Part shown: positions 1 through 8,822 of the stretch, one piece after another | How the letters are laid out: each line of letters starts with the position of its first letter | Position numbering within the stretch: position 1 is the stretch's first letter | Assembly (NCBI RefSeq): GCF_016106035.1 | Contig: NZ_JADKPZ010000009.1 | Location: forward strand, 1 to 64,000 | Source of the DNA: Arcobacter vandammei | Lineage (GTDB): Bacteria > Campylobacterota > Campylobacteria > Campylobacterales > Arcobacteraceae | Length of the DNA: 64,000 nt | Direction of reading: 5' to 3' | Notes under the pieces: model-generated | Told to the model about the DNA's origin: nothing | What the model saw: only the letters and a program-made list of their open reading frames with translations | Database searches by the model: none | Position numbers and translations under genes: made by a program

Positions 1-67
1 TAATAACTATCTTTCGTTTCTCTGATAATTCTCTTGGTGTTAATTTTCTAGCATCTATTTTTTCCAT
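1..67 (-). CDS. Transposase/helix-turn-helix-like protein, N-terminus only
   Basis: An ATG at 65-67 opens a frame that runs leftward out of the window, giving 22 residues that begin MEKIDARKLTPRELSEKR. This resembles the N-terminus of IS630-type transposases, just ahead of their helix-turn-helix, but the piece is too short to be sure. A TATAAT-like box on the minus strand (73-78) lies only a few bases before the ATG. It could equally be another small DNA-binding protein. Confidence 0.4.
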   Translation of the reverse strand, partial: MEKIDARKLTPRELSEKRKIVI

Positions 68-146
68 AAAACATTATACTATAATTAAGATTATTTATCG
101 GTGAAGTAATAAATTGAAAATAAAGATTATGGAGCTTGTTTTATAA

Positions 147-938
147 TTAAAATTTAATATATTTTTTTGACTCATTTATATTTAATCTATGGCAAATTTT
201 TATTCCAAATAAGTATATAATCCAAGAGATATATATCCATAAAAAGGTAAAAAGTAGGGTTGCAAGAGAGCCATAAATTGTTGTATATGTTTTATTATAA
301 ACTACATAATAGACAAAAAGGTTTTTTGTAATACTAAGAGTTGCTAGAGTTAAAAATGATGAAATTAAGACAACTTTTATAGATAGTTTTTTATTAATAC
401 TAATTTTAAATAGTGCAAAAAACATAAACCAAGTAAATAAAAAGCTAGAGATAAATTTAAAAATACTGTTTTCATGTAAAGAGTTTGCATAAGTTATAGC
501 TATGAAAATAGCTGGAAATACAATAAAAAGAATTAAGTATATGAAAAATGATTTATAAATAGCTCTTCTTTGTGTTTTATGAATTTTATTTACAATATAA
601 TCATAATCTTTAAAAAACATTACAAATACAAAAAGCATATATAAAATACCTATAAATCCAAGTTTATTTGAGTTCGAAATGTAGTTTTTTAGGCTTTCAA
701 CAATCTCTGTTGAGTGTGTTGGGTTTAAAAAGTCAAATAAGAAATTTGTAAAAACTTCTAAATATGAGTTGAACTCTGGAAAACTTGATATTATCGCAAT
801 TCCAAGAGCAATAATTGGTAAAATTGAAAAAATAGTAAAAAAGCTAAGACTTGCTGCATAATAAGTAGTGTCATCATTGAAAAATGAATCAACACTAGAT
901 ATTATTTTTTTTATAATTCCAATTTCACCATTTTTCAA
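147..938 (-). CDS. YihY/BrkB family inner membrane protein
   Basis: A 263-residue protein of the YihY/virulence factor BrkB family (UPF0761). Members are multi-pass inner membrane proteins of uncertain function; the old RNase BN assignment is not accepted. The sequence has a charged N-terminus, the family segment TTYYAASLSFFTIFSILP near residue 25, and about six hydrophobic segments spread to the C-terminus. It is slightly shorter than the usual 280-300 residues. It is the last gene of the minus-strand run that starts at tlyA and lies one base after glcD, so it is probably cotranscribed with it. Confidence 0.85.
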   Translation of the reverse strand: MKNGEIGIIKKIISSVDSFFNDDTTYYAASLSFFTIFSILPIIALGIAIISSFPEFNSYLEVFTNFLFDFLNPTHSTEIVESLKNYISNSNKLGFIGILYMLFVFVMFFKDYDYIVNKIHKTQRRAIYKSFFIYLILFIVFPAIFIAITYANSLHENSIFKFISSFLFTWFMFFALFKISINKKLSIKVVLISSFLTLATLSITKNLFVYYVVYNKTYTTIYGSLATLLFTFLWIYISWIIYLFGIKICHRLNINESKKYIKF

Positions 939-939
939 T

Positions 940-2328
940 TTACAATCCCATTTTAAATGGATTTAAAATATTATTTGGGTCAAAAGCTTTTTTAATGCTT
1001 CTAAATAAATTCATTTCAGCATCTGTAAATGCAATATTCATAAATGGTGCTTTTGAGATACCAATTCCATGTTCTCCACTTAAAGTTCCACCCATATCAA
1101 CAACAAGTTGGAAAATCTCTTCAATAGCTTTGTGTCCATCAGCCATCTCTTTTTCATTTGTTTTATCTTTTACCATAACATTTACATGGATATTTCCATC
1201 TCCTGCATGTCCAAAACAAGGAACTTGGAAACCATATTTTTCACCAATTTTATAAATCTCATCAAGAGCTTCTGGTAATTTACTTCTTGGAACACTTATA
1301 TCTTCATTTAATTTTTTTGTTCCAAAAACCATAGTTGCTGGACTTGCATTTCGTCTTGCAAACCATAGCTTTTTACCTTCTTCTTCATCTTTTGCCTCTA
1401 TAAAATCAATAGAACCATTTTCTTTAAAAGATTCTTTTAAAATATTTAATTGCTCATCAATTTCAGCAATACTAGATGCATCAACATCACCTATTAAAAT
1501 CCCACCTGCATTTTCAGGTAAATCTATATGTGGAAACTTTTGTTTTAAAGCTTTTATTACTAAAGAGTCTAAAAACTCCATAGCAACAGGGTTTGCTCCA
1601 GCTGCTAAAGATTTAAAAACAGCAGTCATAGCACTATTTACACTAGGAAAAACTCCCATATATGTTTTTTTGAATTTTGGTTTTGGAATAAGTTTTAAAG
1701 TAATTTCAGTAATAACTGCCAAAGTTCCTTCACTAGCTATTAAAATTCCTGCTGTGTTGTAACCTGCAACATCTTTGATAGTTTTTTTACCAGCTACGAT
1801 AATATCACCATTTGGAAGAACTGCTCTTAAAGCCATAACATAATCTTTTGTAATACCATATTTAGCAGCTCTCATACCACCAGCATTTTCGCTTACATTT
1901 CCACCCAAAGTTGAGTACTCTTCACTAGCGGGATCTGGTGGATAAAAAAGTCCAACTTCTTCAACTGCTTTTTGAAACTGCATATTTATAAGCCCTGGTT
2001 GAACAACTCCAACCATATTTTGCATATCAATCTCAAGCAATTTATTCATATGTCGCTCAAGGCTAAGAATAATTCCACCATTTGATGGCAATGCTCCACC
2101 AGTAAAGCCACTTCCAGCACCTCTTGGAACAATGATAATTTTATGCTCATTGCAATATTTTAAAATATCACTTACATCTTGTTCATGTCTTGGAAATACG
2201 ATAGCATCTGGCTCAAATCTGCTTCTTGTTGCATCATAACAAAAAGCAATTAAGTGAGCTTTATCGCTTTTTACATTTTCATCTCCAACAATAGAAACTA
2301 TATAATCTAAATGTTTTTTATCTATCAT
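940..2328 (-). CDS. glcD: FAD-linked oxidase, GlcD/D-lactate dehydrogenase type
   Basis: A 462-residue flavoprotein of the FAD-binding PCMH/FAD-oxidase C family. It would oxidise a 2-hydroxy acid (glycolate or D-lactate) and pass electrons to the respiratory chain. The FAD-binding signature PRGAGSGFTGGALP lies near residue 68, and GHAGDGNIHVNV and LSGEHGIGISK mark the C-terminal substrate/FAD-binding part. The gene overlaps the upstream secreted-protein gene by four bases (ATGA). No GlcE or GlcF partner and no iron-sulfur subunit lies nearby, so a stand-alone D-lactate dehydrogenase is as likely as a glycolate oxidase subunit; substrate cannot be settled from sequence. Confidence 0.85.
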   Translation of the reverse strand: MIDKKHLDYIVSIVGDENVKSDKAHLIAFCYDATRSRFEPDAIVFPRHEQDVSDILKYCNEHKIIIVPRGAGSGFTGGALPSNGGIILSLERHMNKLLEIDMQNMVGVVQPGLINMQFQKAVEEVGLFYPPDPASEEYSTLGGNVSENAGGMRAAKYGITKDYVMALRAVLPNGDIIVAGKKTIKDVAGYNTAGILIASEGTLAVITEITLKLIPKPKFKKTYMGVFPSVNSAMTAVFKSLAAGANPVAMEFLDSLVIKALKQKFPHIDLPENAGGILIGDVDASSIAEIDEQLNILKESFKENGSIDFIEAKDEEEGKKLWFARRNASPATMVFGTKKLNEDISVPRSKLPEALDEIYKIGEKYGFQVPCFGHAGDGNIHVNVMVKDKTNEKEMADGHKAIEEIFQLVVDMGGTLSGEHGIGISKAPFMNIAFTDAEMNLFRSIKKAFDPNNILNPFKMGL

Positions 2329-3308
2329 CTTTTTAATCCTAAAATATTTTTATAGTAGTCATTGTACGATAAATTTTCATTTCCCCAAATAAATGAGATT
2401 TGATAAAATGGGCTTTCTATATCTTCAACTCTTGTATAAAAAGGTATTTGTTGCTCTTTTTGGTCAAATGTAAATTTGTAAGAGTCCAATATTGTAAATG
2501 TTTTAGCATCAACAACATATATTTTTCCATCTAAAACAAAGAAAACAGTTCCTAAATTTTGCTCAATTGCAAACTCTTGAATATCGTCTTTTGTTGGATA
2601 AGGTCTATTATTGTATTTTAATTTTGCAGCAAAAATATCTGAATGAATAAAATTATTTTCATTAAATTCACTTCTTACAGCTTGGAATGTATCAAAATTT
2701 GGAGTTATTAAAAGAGATGAATTATACATATAATTTAAAACTAAAACATCATTTAAAGCAACTCCTCTATTTGTTGTTGGAAGAGCCTCTTGTTTTAAGT
2801 CATCGAAGCTGAAAAATTCAACAACTGAAGAGTTTTCATTTGAGCTAATTACTTTTGCATTTGCAACTATTGATCTTTTATCATTATCATAAATATGAAC
2901 AACAATTCCTGATTGACCAACTATTAAATTTCCAATATCAATAGTACTTTTATTACTCTCTAAATTTGTTATTTTTGTACCAATTGGTCTAGTAGAAAAT
3001 GCAACTTGTTTGTTTGCAGAGCTAATTTGTGGAGCATTTTTTAAACCATCTGTTTTATAGAAATAGTATGAGTAGTTTAATTTTCCATCTACTGTTGCTA
3101 CTTGAATATCCAAAATACTCCAACCATCTTTTTTCATATCATTAACAGATAGTTGATTGTGGCAAACAACTCCATTTAAAGGTGTTGTTTCAATTTCAGA
3201 TGGAGATGTAACTCCATTTTTATAGCATATTGTCTCTTGAGCAAATAGGCTACTTGAAAATAGTGTACAAGCACCAACTAATAAAACTTTATTTAAAAAC
3301 TTCTTCAT
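2325..3308 (-). CDS. Secreted PgbA N-terminal domain (plasminogen-binding-like) protein
   Basis: A 327-residue exported protein with a signal peptide (MKKFLNKVLLVGACTLFSSSLFA, cleavage near residue 23). The body resembles the N-terminal domain of Helicobacter PgbA/PgbB, seen in segments such as SGIVVHIYDNDKRSI and SFDDLKQEALPT. The Helicobacter proteins bind host plasminogen through lysine-rich C-termini; this protein ends soon after the domain, so plasminogen binding should not be assumed. Two cysteines near residues 28 and 49 could form a disulfide in the periplasm. It shares one base with bcp upstream and four with glcD downstream, so it belongs to that operon. Confidence 0.7.
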   Translation of the reverse strand: MKKFLNKVLLVGACTLFSSSLFAQETICYKNGVTSPSEIETTPLNGVVCHNQLSVNDMKKDGWSILDIQVATVDGKLNYSYYFYKTDGLKNAPQISSANKQVAFSTRPIGTKITNLESNKSTIDIGNLIVGQSGIVVHIYDNDKRSIVANAKVISSNENSSVVEFFSFDDLKQEALPTTNRGVALNDVLVLNYMYNSSLLITPNFDTFQAVRSEFNENNFIHSDIFAAKLKYNNRPYPTKDDIQEFAIEQNLGTVFFVLDGKIYVVDAKTFTILDSYKFTFDQKEQQIPFYTRVEDIESPFYQISFIWGNENLSYNDYYKNILGLKR

Positions 3309-3820
3309 TATTTTTCCTTTGATTGTAACTCTTCTAATTTTTCTTTTACTTCATCAACATGTAAAACCTCGATTTTCTCACCTTTTACACTTTTTGTTTT
3401 TCTTACATTTACTTTATCCCAAATATATGCAATCTCTCCTTTTGGATTTATTATAAAAGTTGTTCTAACCACTCCCATAAACTCTTTACCCATAAATTGT
3501 TTTAGTTGCCAAACACCAAAATCTTGGCATATTTTTTTATCAACATCTGCTAAAAGAGTTATTCCTAAATCATATTTTTCAATAAATTTTCTATGTTTTT
3601 CTGTATCATCAGGGCTTACACCAATGATTGTTCCATTTAAGTTGTCAAAAGCGAATTGATTATTTGTAAAATCACAAGCTTCTGTTGTGCATCCTGGAGT
3701 TAAATCTTTTGGATAGAAGTATAAAACTATCCAATTTCCAACAATATCTCTTAAACAAATCTCTGTGTCATCTTGATTTGAAGCACAAAAACTAGGGGCT
3801 TTATCTCCAATTTTTAACAT
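3308..3820 (-). CDS. bcp: Bcp-type peroxiredoxin (thiol peroxidase)
   Basis: A 170-residue AhpC/TSA-family peroxiredoxin that reduces hydrogen peroxide and organic peroxides using thioredoxin. The catalytic segment YFYPKDLTPGCTTEACDF holds the peroxidatic cysteine and, five residues on, the second cysteine typical of Bcp. The thioredoxin-like fold continues with GVSPDD and FGVW segments, and the length is normal for BCP. An SD-like AGGAAAA precedes the ATG on the minus strand. The stop codon shares one base with the start of the downstream secreted-protein gene. Confidence 0.93.
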   Translation of the reverse strand: MLKIGDKAPSFCASNQDDTEICLRDIVGNWIVLYFYPKDLTPGCTTEACDFTNNQFAFDNLNGTIIGVSPDDTEKHRKFIEKYDLGITLLADVDKKICQDFGVWQLKQFMGKEFMGVVRTTFIINPKGEIAYIWDKVNVRKTKSVKGEKIEVLHVDEVKEKLEELQSKEK

Positions 3821-3866
3821 ATATTTTCCTTTTTTTAACTTTTAAAGTGCTTTAACAATAAAGCTT

Positions 3867-4574
3867 TTATTTAATTGCTATAAATGTAGCAAAATTTACC
3901 CATTTGAAAATCATTTCACAATGGCTAAATCCAGCATCTTTTATCATTTTTTTATTTTCATCTTCAGTATATGGAATCAAAACATTTTCCAAAGCTTCTC
4001 TTTTTTGAGAAATTTCAAACTCACTATAACCTTGAGTCTTTTTAAAACTATAATATTCATCTATAAATTGCTTATTTAAAGTGTTATTTTGTGAAACTAA
4101 TTTTTCACTAAAAATAAAAATACCACCATCTTCTAAGCTATCATAAATTTTTTTTACAAGTTTTTCTCTTTGAAGAGGTCTTATAAACTGCAAAGTATAG
4201 TTTGAAAAAACAGTATTTGCACCTTTTAAATCTATATCAAAAATATCATTACAGATAAACTCTATGTCAACTCCAAAAGCTTTTGCTTTTTTAGAAGCAC
4301 GTTCAAGCATAGCACTTGAATTATCTATTCCAATTAAATTTAAATCTTTATTGCAACTTTTTGATAATTCAATCAAAGTTGTACCAGTTGAACAACCTAA
4401 ATCATAAACTTTTGAACCATTTTGCAAAAAATTATTTGCAAAAATTATACTTAATCTTTGCATCTCTTTATAAAATGGAACAGAACGGTCTAGCATATCA
4501 TCAAATACTGAAGCTACTTCTTCATCAAATTCGAACTGTTTTGAAATTGTTTTATTAAATACTTTATCTGTCAT
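3867..4574 (-). CDS. cmoA: Carboxy-S-adenosyl-L-methionine synthase CmoA
   Basis: A 235-residue SAM-fold protein with the CmoA pattern. CmoA converts SAM and prephenate to carboxy-SAM, which CmoB uses to make 5-oxyacetyl-uridine at the wobble position of tRNAs. Visible marks are [20 protein letters not shown] at the N-terminus, [12 protein letters not shown] (motif I) near residue 57 and NYTLQFIRP after the core. Length matches the family. It follows ribF and tlyA on the minus strand, the order I recall from Campylobacter jejuni, supporting orthology. No cmoB is in this window. Confidence 0.93.
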   Translation of the reverse strand: MTDKVFNKTISKQFEFDEEVASVFDDMLDRSVPFYKEMQRLSIIFANNFLQNGSKVYDLGCSTGTTLIELSKSCNKDLNLIGIDNSSAMLERASKKAKAFGVDIEFICNDIFDIDLKGANTVFSNYTLQFIRPLQREKLVKKIYDSLEDGGIFIFSEKLVSQNNTLNKQFIDEYYSFKKTQGYSEFEISQKREALENVLIPYTEDENKKMIKDAGFSHCEMIFKWVNFATFIAIK

Positions 4575-4593
4575 CTTTTATTTTATCCAAATA

Positions 4594-5436
4594 TTAATAA
4601 AAATATTTTCTTGCAATATTTATATCGTTTAAAATCTCATTTTTTAACTCTAAAAATGAGTCAAATTTTTTATTTTCTCTAATTTTTTCTAAAAATTCAA
4701 TAGAGATATTTAAGTTCTCAAACTCTATATTTTTATCTAAAATATGGGTCTCTATTGCAAATTGATTATCTGTTGTTTCTCTATTTCCAATAAAACTAAC
4801 AGAATCATAAGAGATATTATCAATATTTGTTTTTGTGATATAAACTCCATCTTTTGGAAGTAAAAAATCATTTATCCTTAGATTAATAGTAGGAACAAAG
4901 TCGCTTTTTCCTAAGCCTTGCCCTTTTATAGCAAAACCATATATTTTATAATTTTTTCCTAAAAAGCTATTTGCTTTTTTTATATTGCCATCTTTTACAA
5001 ATTCTCTAATATATCTTGAGTGAATTGGTAAATTTTCAAATTTTATCTCATTTATAATCTCTATTTCACCATCAAAAATTTCTTTTAGTGATTCGCTATT
5101 GTATGCTCTATTTTTCCCAAAGCAAAAATCAAAACCAACTACAATCTTTCTTAGATTTACAAACTCCTCTTTTAGAAGTTTTATAAACTCAAATCCTTCT
5201 AATTTTTTTATATTTTCCAAAACATAATAATATATTGGATAGTTTGTGTACTCTTGTCTATGTTTATTTGGAGTCAAATTTGCATATCCTGTTTCAATAC
5301 AAACAATTGCTCCTTTATCTCCTAATTTTGAAAAGAGTTCTTGATGAGCTAAGTGCATACCATCAAAACCACCAATTGCTATATTTTCTATATCTCTTTT
5401 ATTTACTAAAATAGAAGAGTTCTTCATTGTTTCCAT
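4594..5436 (-). CDS. ribF: Bifunctional riboflavin kinase/FAD synthetase RibF
   Basis: A 280-residue enzyme that phosphorylates riboflavin to FMN and adenylates FMN to FAD. The nucleotidyltransferase half starts with IAIGGFDGMHLAHQELF (HxGH-like) and includes VVGFDFCFGKNR; the kinase half has GQGLGKSDFVPTINL, matching the flavokinase GxxxGxxxxxPTxNL pattern. Two starts are possible, 5434-5436 and 5425-5427; both have a purine-rich region ahead. The 5' end overlaps tlyA by 29-38 bases. It is shorter than E. coli RibF (about 310), as is usual in Campylobacterota. Confidence 0.92.
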   Translation of the reverse strand: METMKNSSILVNKRDIENIAIGGFDGMHLAHQELFSKLGDKGAIVCIETGYANLTPNKHRQEYTNYPIYYYVLENIKKLEGFEFIKLLKEEFVNLRKIVVGFDFCFGKNRAYNSESLKEIFDGEIEIINEIKFENLPIHSRYIREFVKDGNIKKANSFLGKNYKIYGFAIKGQGLGKSDFVPTINLRINDFLLPKDGVYITKTNIDNISYDSVSFIGNRETTDNQFAIETHILDKNIEFENLNISIEFLEKIRENKKFDSFLELKNEILNDINIARKYFY

Positions 5437-6106
5437 CTTTCCCTTGAACCTTGCTAATAGAGTTTTTTTCTAGTTTCCAGTTTAACTCTAAAGTTTTTGA
5501 TATAAATTTTTCTTTTGCTAAATCTATTGCTTTTTGATCTTTTACAACACCTTTTTTATCTCTTTTTACATTTGTTCCCACTTCAAACTGTGGTTTAAAA
5601 AGTATTATAATCTTTTTAAAATTTAGTGAATTTATAGCATTTAAAATATTTAAAATAGATATAAAAGATACATCGCAAGTAATAATATCAAAACAAATAT
5701 CACTTTTAAAATCTCTAATATCACAGTTTTCAAAGAATTCTATTTTTGGATCTTTTTTTATTCTTTCGTGGAGTTGATTAGTGCCAACATCTACACAAAT
5801 TACTTTTTTTACACCATTTTCAAGTAAAATTTGTGTAAAACCGCCTGTGCTACTTCCAATATCCAAAGCTGTTTTTTCTTTTAAATCTAAATTTAATTCA
5901 TTTAAAAAATATTTTAATTTATATGCAGCTCTTGAAACATAAAAATCCTCTTCAAGAAGTTCAATATTATGGCTGTTTTCAACTATAAATGAAGCTTTTG
6001 ATATAATCTTGCCATCTACTTTTACTTTATTGGATTTTATTAATTCAAGTGCTTTGTTTCTACTTTGAATATCAAAGTTTTTTGTTAGGTATAAATCTAG
6101 TCTCAT
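5399..6106 (-). CDS. tlyA: TlyA family rRNA 2'-O-methyltransferase
   Basis: A 235-residue protein with an N-terminal S4-like RNA-binding domain (MRLDLYLTKNFDIQSRNKA, VKVDGKI) followed by an FtsJ-like Rossmann methyltransferase domain (ALDIGSSTGGFTQILLENG). In Mycobacterium and Campylobacter, TlyA methylates ribose in 16S and/or 23S rRNA and sets capreomycin sensitivity; the hemolysin label is historical. It is the first gene of the minus-strand operon. A perfect minus-strand TATAAT at 6114-6119 ends seven bases before the ATG, so the message may be leaderless. Confidence 0.92.
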   Translation of the reverse strand: MRLDLYLTKNFDIQSRNKALELIKSNKVKVDGKIISKASFIVENSHNIELLEEDFYVSRAAYKLKYFLNELNLDLKEKTALDIGSSTGGFTQILLENGVKKVICVDVGTNQLHERIKKDPKIEFFENCDIRDFKSDICFDIITCDVSFISILNILNAINSLNFKKIIILFKPQFEVGTNVKRDKKGVVKDQKAIDLAKEKFISKTLELNWKLEKNSISKVQGKDGNNEELFYFSK

Positions 6107-6120
6107 GGAAGGAATTATAA

Positions 6121-6693
6121 TTGAAGTTTACAAAAAAAGAGTTTAGTGCCACAATAGATGAAAAAAAATCAAAATTTATATCTTATCTTGTTCCTTATGG
6201 TGATTTTTCAAAAACTATGGAAAAATTAAGGCAAGAGCATCCAAAAGCTGTACATTTTGTATATGCTTACAGATATTTAAATGAGTTCTTTCAAGTTGTA
6301 GAAAATTCAAGTGATGATGGAGAGCCAAGAGGAACGAGCGGAAGACCTGCTTTAGCAGTTTTAAGTGGAGCTGAAATAATAAACAGTGCAGTTATAATTG
6401 TGCGATATTTTGGTGGAATAAAACTGGGAACTGGTGGTTTGGTTCGTGCTTATGGAGATAGTGTAAATGAAGTTATAAAAGTTGCGGAGTTTTTTCCATA
6501 CAAAAAACTTGAAAGTCATATTTTAGAGTGTGAATATAGTTTATTGGGGCAAGTTGAGTATATTTTAAGTCAAAATAGTGTTCAAATAGAAGAAAAAATA
6601 TTCGAAACAAGTGTAAAAATAAAAATAAATATAGAAAAAGATGATTTTAATAATCTGAAATCTTTACTTCCAAGAGAAATTAAGCTAGTATAA
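6121..6693 (+). CDS. YigZ/IMPACT family protein
   Basis: A 190-residue member of the UPF0029/IMPACT family. The hallmark segments are SSDDGEPRGTSGRPALAVL (about residues 62-80) and VIIVRYFGGIKLGTGGLVRAYG. Family members are linked to translation/Gcn2 control in eukaryotes, but bacterial function is unclear. The start is TTG at 6121, preceded by GGAAGGA at 6107-6113. The gene is divergent from tlyA with only 14 bases between the start codons, so its promoter must lie inside or across the tlyA 5' end. Confidence 0.88.
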   Translation: MKFTKKEFSATIDEKKSKFISYLVPYGDFSKTMEKLRQEHPKAVHFVYAYRYLNEFFQVVENSSDDGEPRGTSGRPALAVLSGAEIINSAVIIVRYFGGIKLGTGGLVRAYGDSVNEVIKVAEFFPYKKLESHILECEYSLLGQVEYILSQNSVQIEEKIFETSVKIKINIEKDDFNNLKSLLPREIKLV

Positions 6694-6722
6694 TAATTTA
6701 TTAAATTATTAAAAGGCTTAAC

Positions 6723-8216
6723 ATGAGATTTTTTATAACTATCCTATTTCTTGGAATTTTAAGTATAAATCTAAATTCAAAAGAGTTAATTAATATAAAT
6801 CTTGAAAATTTAAAACTAGATGAGTTTGTTTTAATTGTTTCAAAGATACTAAATAAAAATATTTTAATAAGCGAACCAATTGAAGGGTTTGTAAACTTTT
6901 CTTCCAGTAAAAAACTATCAAAAGATGAGCTACAAAATATTTTGGATATTAGTCTAAGAGAAAAAGGCTATTTTTTAAAAGAGGAAAATAATTTTTATAA
7001 ATTGGCAAAACTAAGTGATATTGAGGAGAAATCTCTTATTACAAAAATTATAAATCTAAAAAATGTAGATGGAGCTAATCTTTTAAAAATATTGGAAGAA
7101 ATTGTAAATAAAAGAGTTTTTAAAGAAGGAAGTCAAAAACCTATAATAAGTTTTGATAATGAGTCAAATTCTCTTATTTTAATGGCATCTAGTGATGAAA
7201 TGGATAATTTATTAAGCTTGATAAATGATTTGGATGTAGAGCAATCTCAAGTTTATGTACAAGCGAGAATTATAGAGTTAAATGATGAAATGCTTGAAAA
7301 TATAGGAATTTCTTATGGGATTTTTGGTGGAAAAGTTGGAAATCATAATCTTTCAACTTTTTCATCTAGTTTAAATGGTGGAAGTAACTCTACAAGTGTT
7401 GTAAAAGATATTTTAAATCTTAAAATTCCAGATATAACTTCTGGTTTGGCTTTGGGAGCTAGTTTAAATTTATTAAAACAAAATGGAGCTTTAAATATTG
7501 TCTCTGAACCTTCAATTTTAGCTATAAATAATAAAGAGAGTTCTATTTATGTGGGAGAAAAAATATCTGTTCAAACTTCAAGTAGCGTAACAGATGGTGG
7601 AACTCAAAGAACAAATTTTCAAAGAGAAGATGTAGGATTGACTTTAAAGGTAAAACCCAGAATTTCTAGTGATACAAAGGTTGTTTTGGAGATAAATACT
7701 CTACTTGAAGGTGTGAAAAATAAATCTGTTGGAGCTGGTGAAAACCCTGATACTTTAAAAAAAGAGATAAAAACAACAGCTATTTTAAATAACGGTGAAA
7801 GTGTAATAATTGGTGGGTTAATAGAAAATAAAAGTGAACAAATAGAGCAGAAAATACCAGTTTTAGGAGATATACCACTTTTAGGAAATGCTTTTAAAAA
7901 TGATGTAAACTTAGGTAAAAAGAGCAATTTAGTAGTGATTGTAACTCCTTATATGATACCAAAATCAAAAGATATAACTTTTGTGCGAAATGAGTTGGCA
8001 CAACTTAAAAATCTTGAGGATATTTATCTTCAAGATAGTCTAATAAGAGTAAAAGAAGAGGCAATAAAAAAAGAGCAAGAGAGTAAAAAAGCTTCCAAAA
8101 AAATAAAAGAGTTAGATGAAAAATTAATGACTATAAAACAAGAAGTTCCAAAAAAAGATAAAAGAACAGCTGAAGATAAAGCAAAAGAGATTTTTGATAG
8201 TCTTAATCCTAATTAG
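6723..8216 (+). CDS. Secretin (GspD/PilQ family outer membrane channel)
   Basis: A 497-residue secretin with a signal peptide (MRFFITILFLGILSINLNS). Periplasmic N-domains follow: one near residues 20-95, then an N1/N3-type repeat with the family phrase VQARIIELNDEMLENIGI near 180. The C-terminal beta-barrel domain carries GESVIIGGLI and KIPVLGDIPLLGNAFKND. After the barrel comes a lysine/glutamate-rich helical tail of about 80 residues. It is a candidate counterpart of the competence secretin CtsD of Campylobacter or a GspD. No other secretion or pilus gene lies beside it, so the machine it serves is not known from this window. Confidence 0.88.
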   Translation: MRFFITILFLGILSINLNSKELININLENLKLDEFVLIVSKILNKNILISEPIEGFVNFSSSKKLSKDELQNILDISLREKGYFLKEENNFYKLAKLSDIEEKSLITKIINLKNVDGANLLKILEEIVNKRVFKEGSQKPIISFDNESNSLILMASSDEMDNLLSLINDLDVEQSQVYVQARIIELNDEMLENIGISYGIFGGKVGNHNLSTFSSSLNGGSNSTSVVKDILNLKIPDITSGLALGASLNLLKQNGALNIVSEPSILAINNKESSIYVGEKISVQTSSSVTDGGTQRTNFQREDVGLTLKVKPRISSDTKVVLEINTLLEGVKNKSVGAGENPDTLKKEIKTTAILNNGESVIIGGLIENKSEQIEQKIPVLGDIPLLGNAFKNDVNLGKKSNLVVIVTPYMIPKSKDITFVRNELAQLKNLEDIYLQDSLIRVKEEAIKKEQESKKASKKIKELDEKLMTIKQEVPKKDKRTAEDKAKEIFDSLNPN

Positions 8217-8822
8217 TTAATCAACTATAAATTTTAATAAATCATCATAAAGTTTTAAAGAGTTTATAACAGATGATTTTTGTAAATTTGATTCTATTAT
8301 TTTGTTGCAATCAATACAAAGAGTTATGATATTTTCAAAATTATAACCTCCACCATCTTTTATAGGTCTTACAAAAGATGTGTAAACTTCGTTTAAACTT
8401 AGTAGATTTTGACCACATCTTGAACAAGATTTATTATCCCTTGTATATGCAAACTCTTTTCTTTGTAGCCAATCATTTGGGTATGATGAAGTTGGTGGAT
8501 TATCTATATATGTAGGCCAAAGTTTCTCTTTTGCTATTGCTTTTTGAGTTGATTTTACAAAATTGTAGCTATAAAATTGGTTTGCAATATCTTCAATTAT
8601 TAGAGTTTTTCTAACTTTTATATTCTTCTCTGTTTTCGATAAATCGATTATCTTATAATCTATAGTAATTTTTGGATGATACCTTTTCATATAGAGTTTT
8701 ATATTTTTTATGAAGAACTCAAATTTATTATCATTTTTATTTATGATTTTAGATTTAAATAGTAAAAAATAGGCACTTATAATAATTAATACAAAAATAA
8801 CAATATAGATTAAAAATTCCAT
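8217..8822 (-). CDS. Membrane-anchored HNH-endonuclease-like protein, degenerate active site
   Basis: A 201-residue protein with one N-terminal transmembrane segment (residues 3-23) and a C-terminal HNH-type zinc fold. The metal-binding knuckles C133-x2-C136 and C169-x2-C172 are intact, and the RDN and GGxxxxxNI parts of the HNH frame are present. The catalytic DH of the usual (V)DHIxP motif is replaced by SFVRP, and the final His is Asn173. I infer that it has lost nuclease chemistry or uses other residues. It abuts the secretin stop codon tail to tail, and ends one base after the DUF5644-like gene start. Confidence 0.7.
   Translation of the reverse strand: MEFLIYIVIFVLIIISAYFLLFKSKIINKNDNKFEFFIKNIKLYMKRYHPKITIDYKIIDLSKTEKNIKVRKTLIIEDIANQFYSYNFVKSTQKAIAKEKLWPTYIDNPPTSSYPNDWLQRKEFAYTRDNKSCSRCGQNLLSLNEVYTSFVRPIKDGGGYNFENIITLCIDCNKIIESNLQKSSVINSLKLYDDLLKFIVD

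Noticed and set aside
1-146. Complete insertion sequence at the left edge
   Set aside because: Only 22 codons are visible, and no terminal inverted repeat or target duplication can be shown from this window.
5399-6106. TlyA as a hemolysin
   Set aside because: The sequence is an S4 plus FtsJ-type rRNA methyltransferase; the toxin name is historical.
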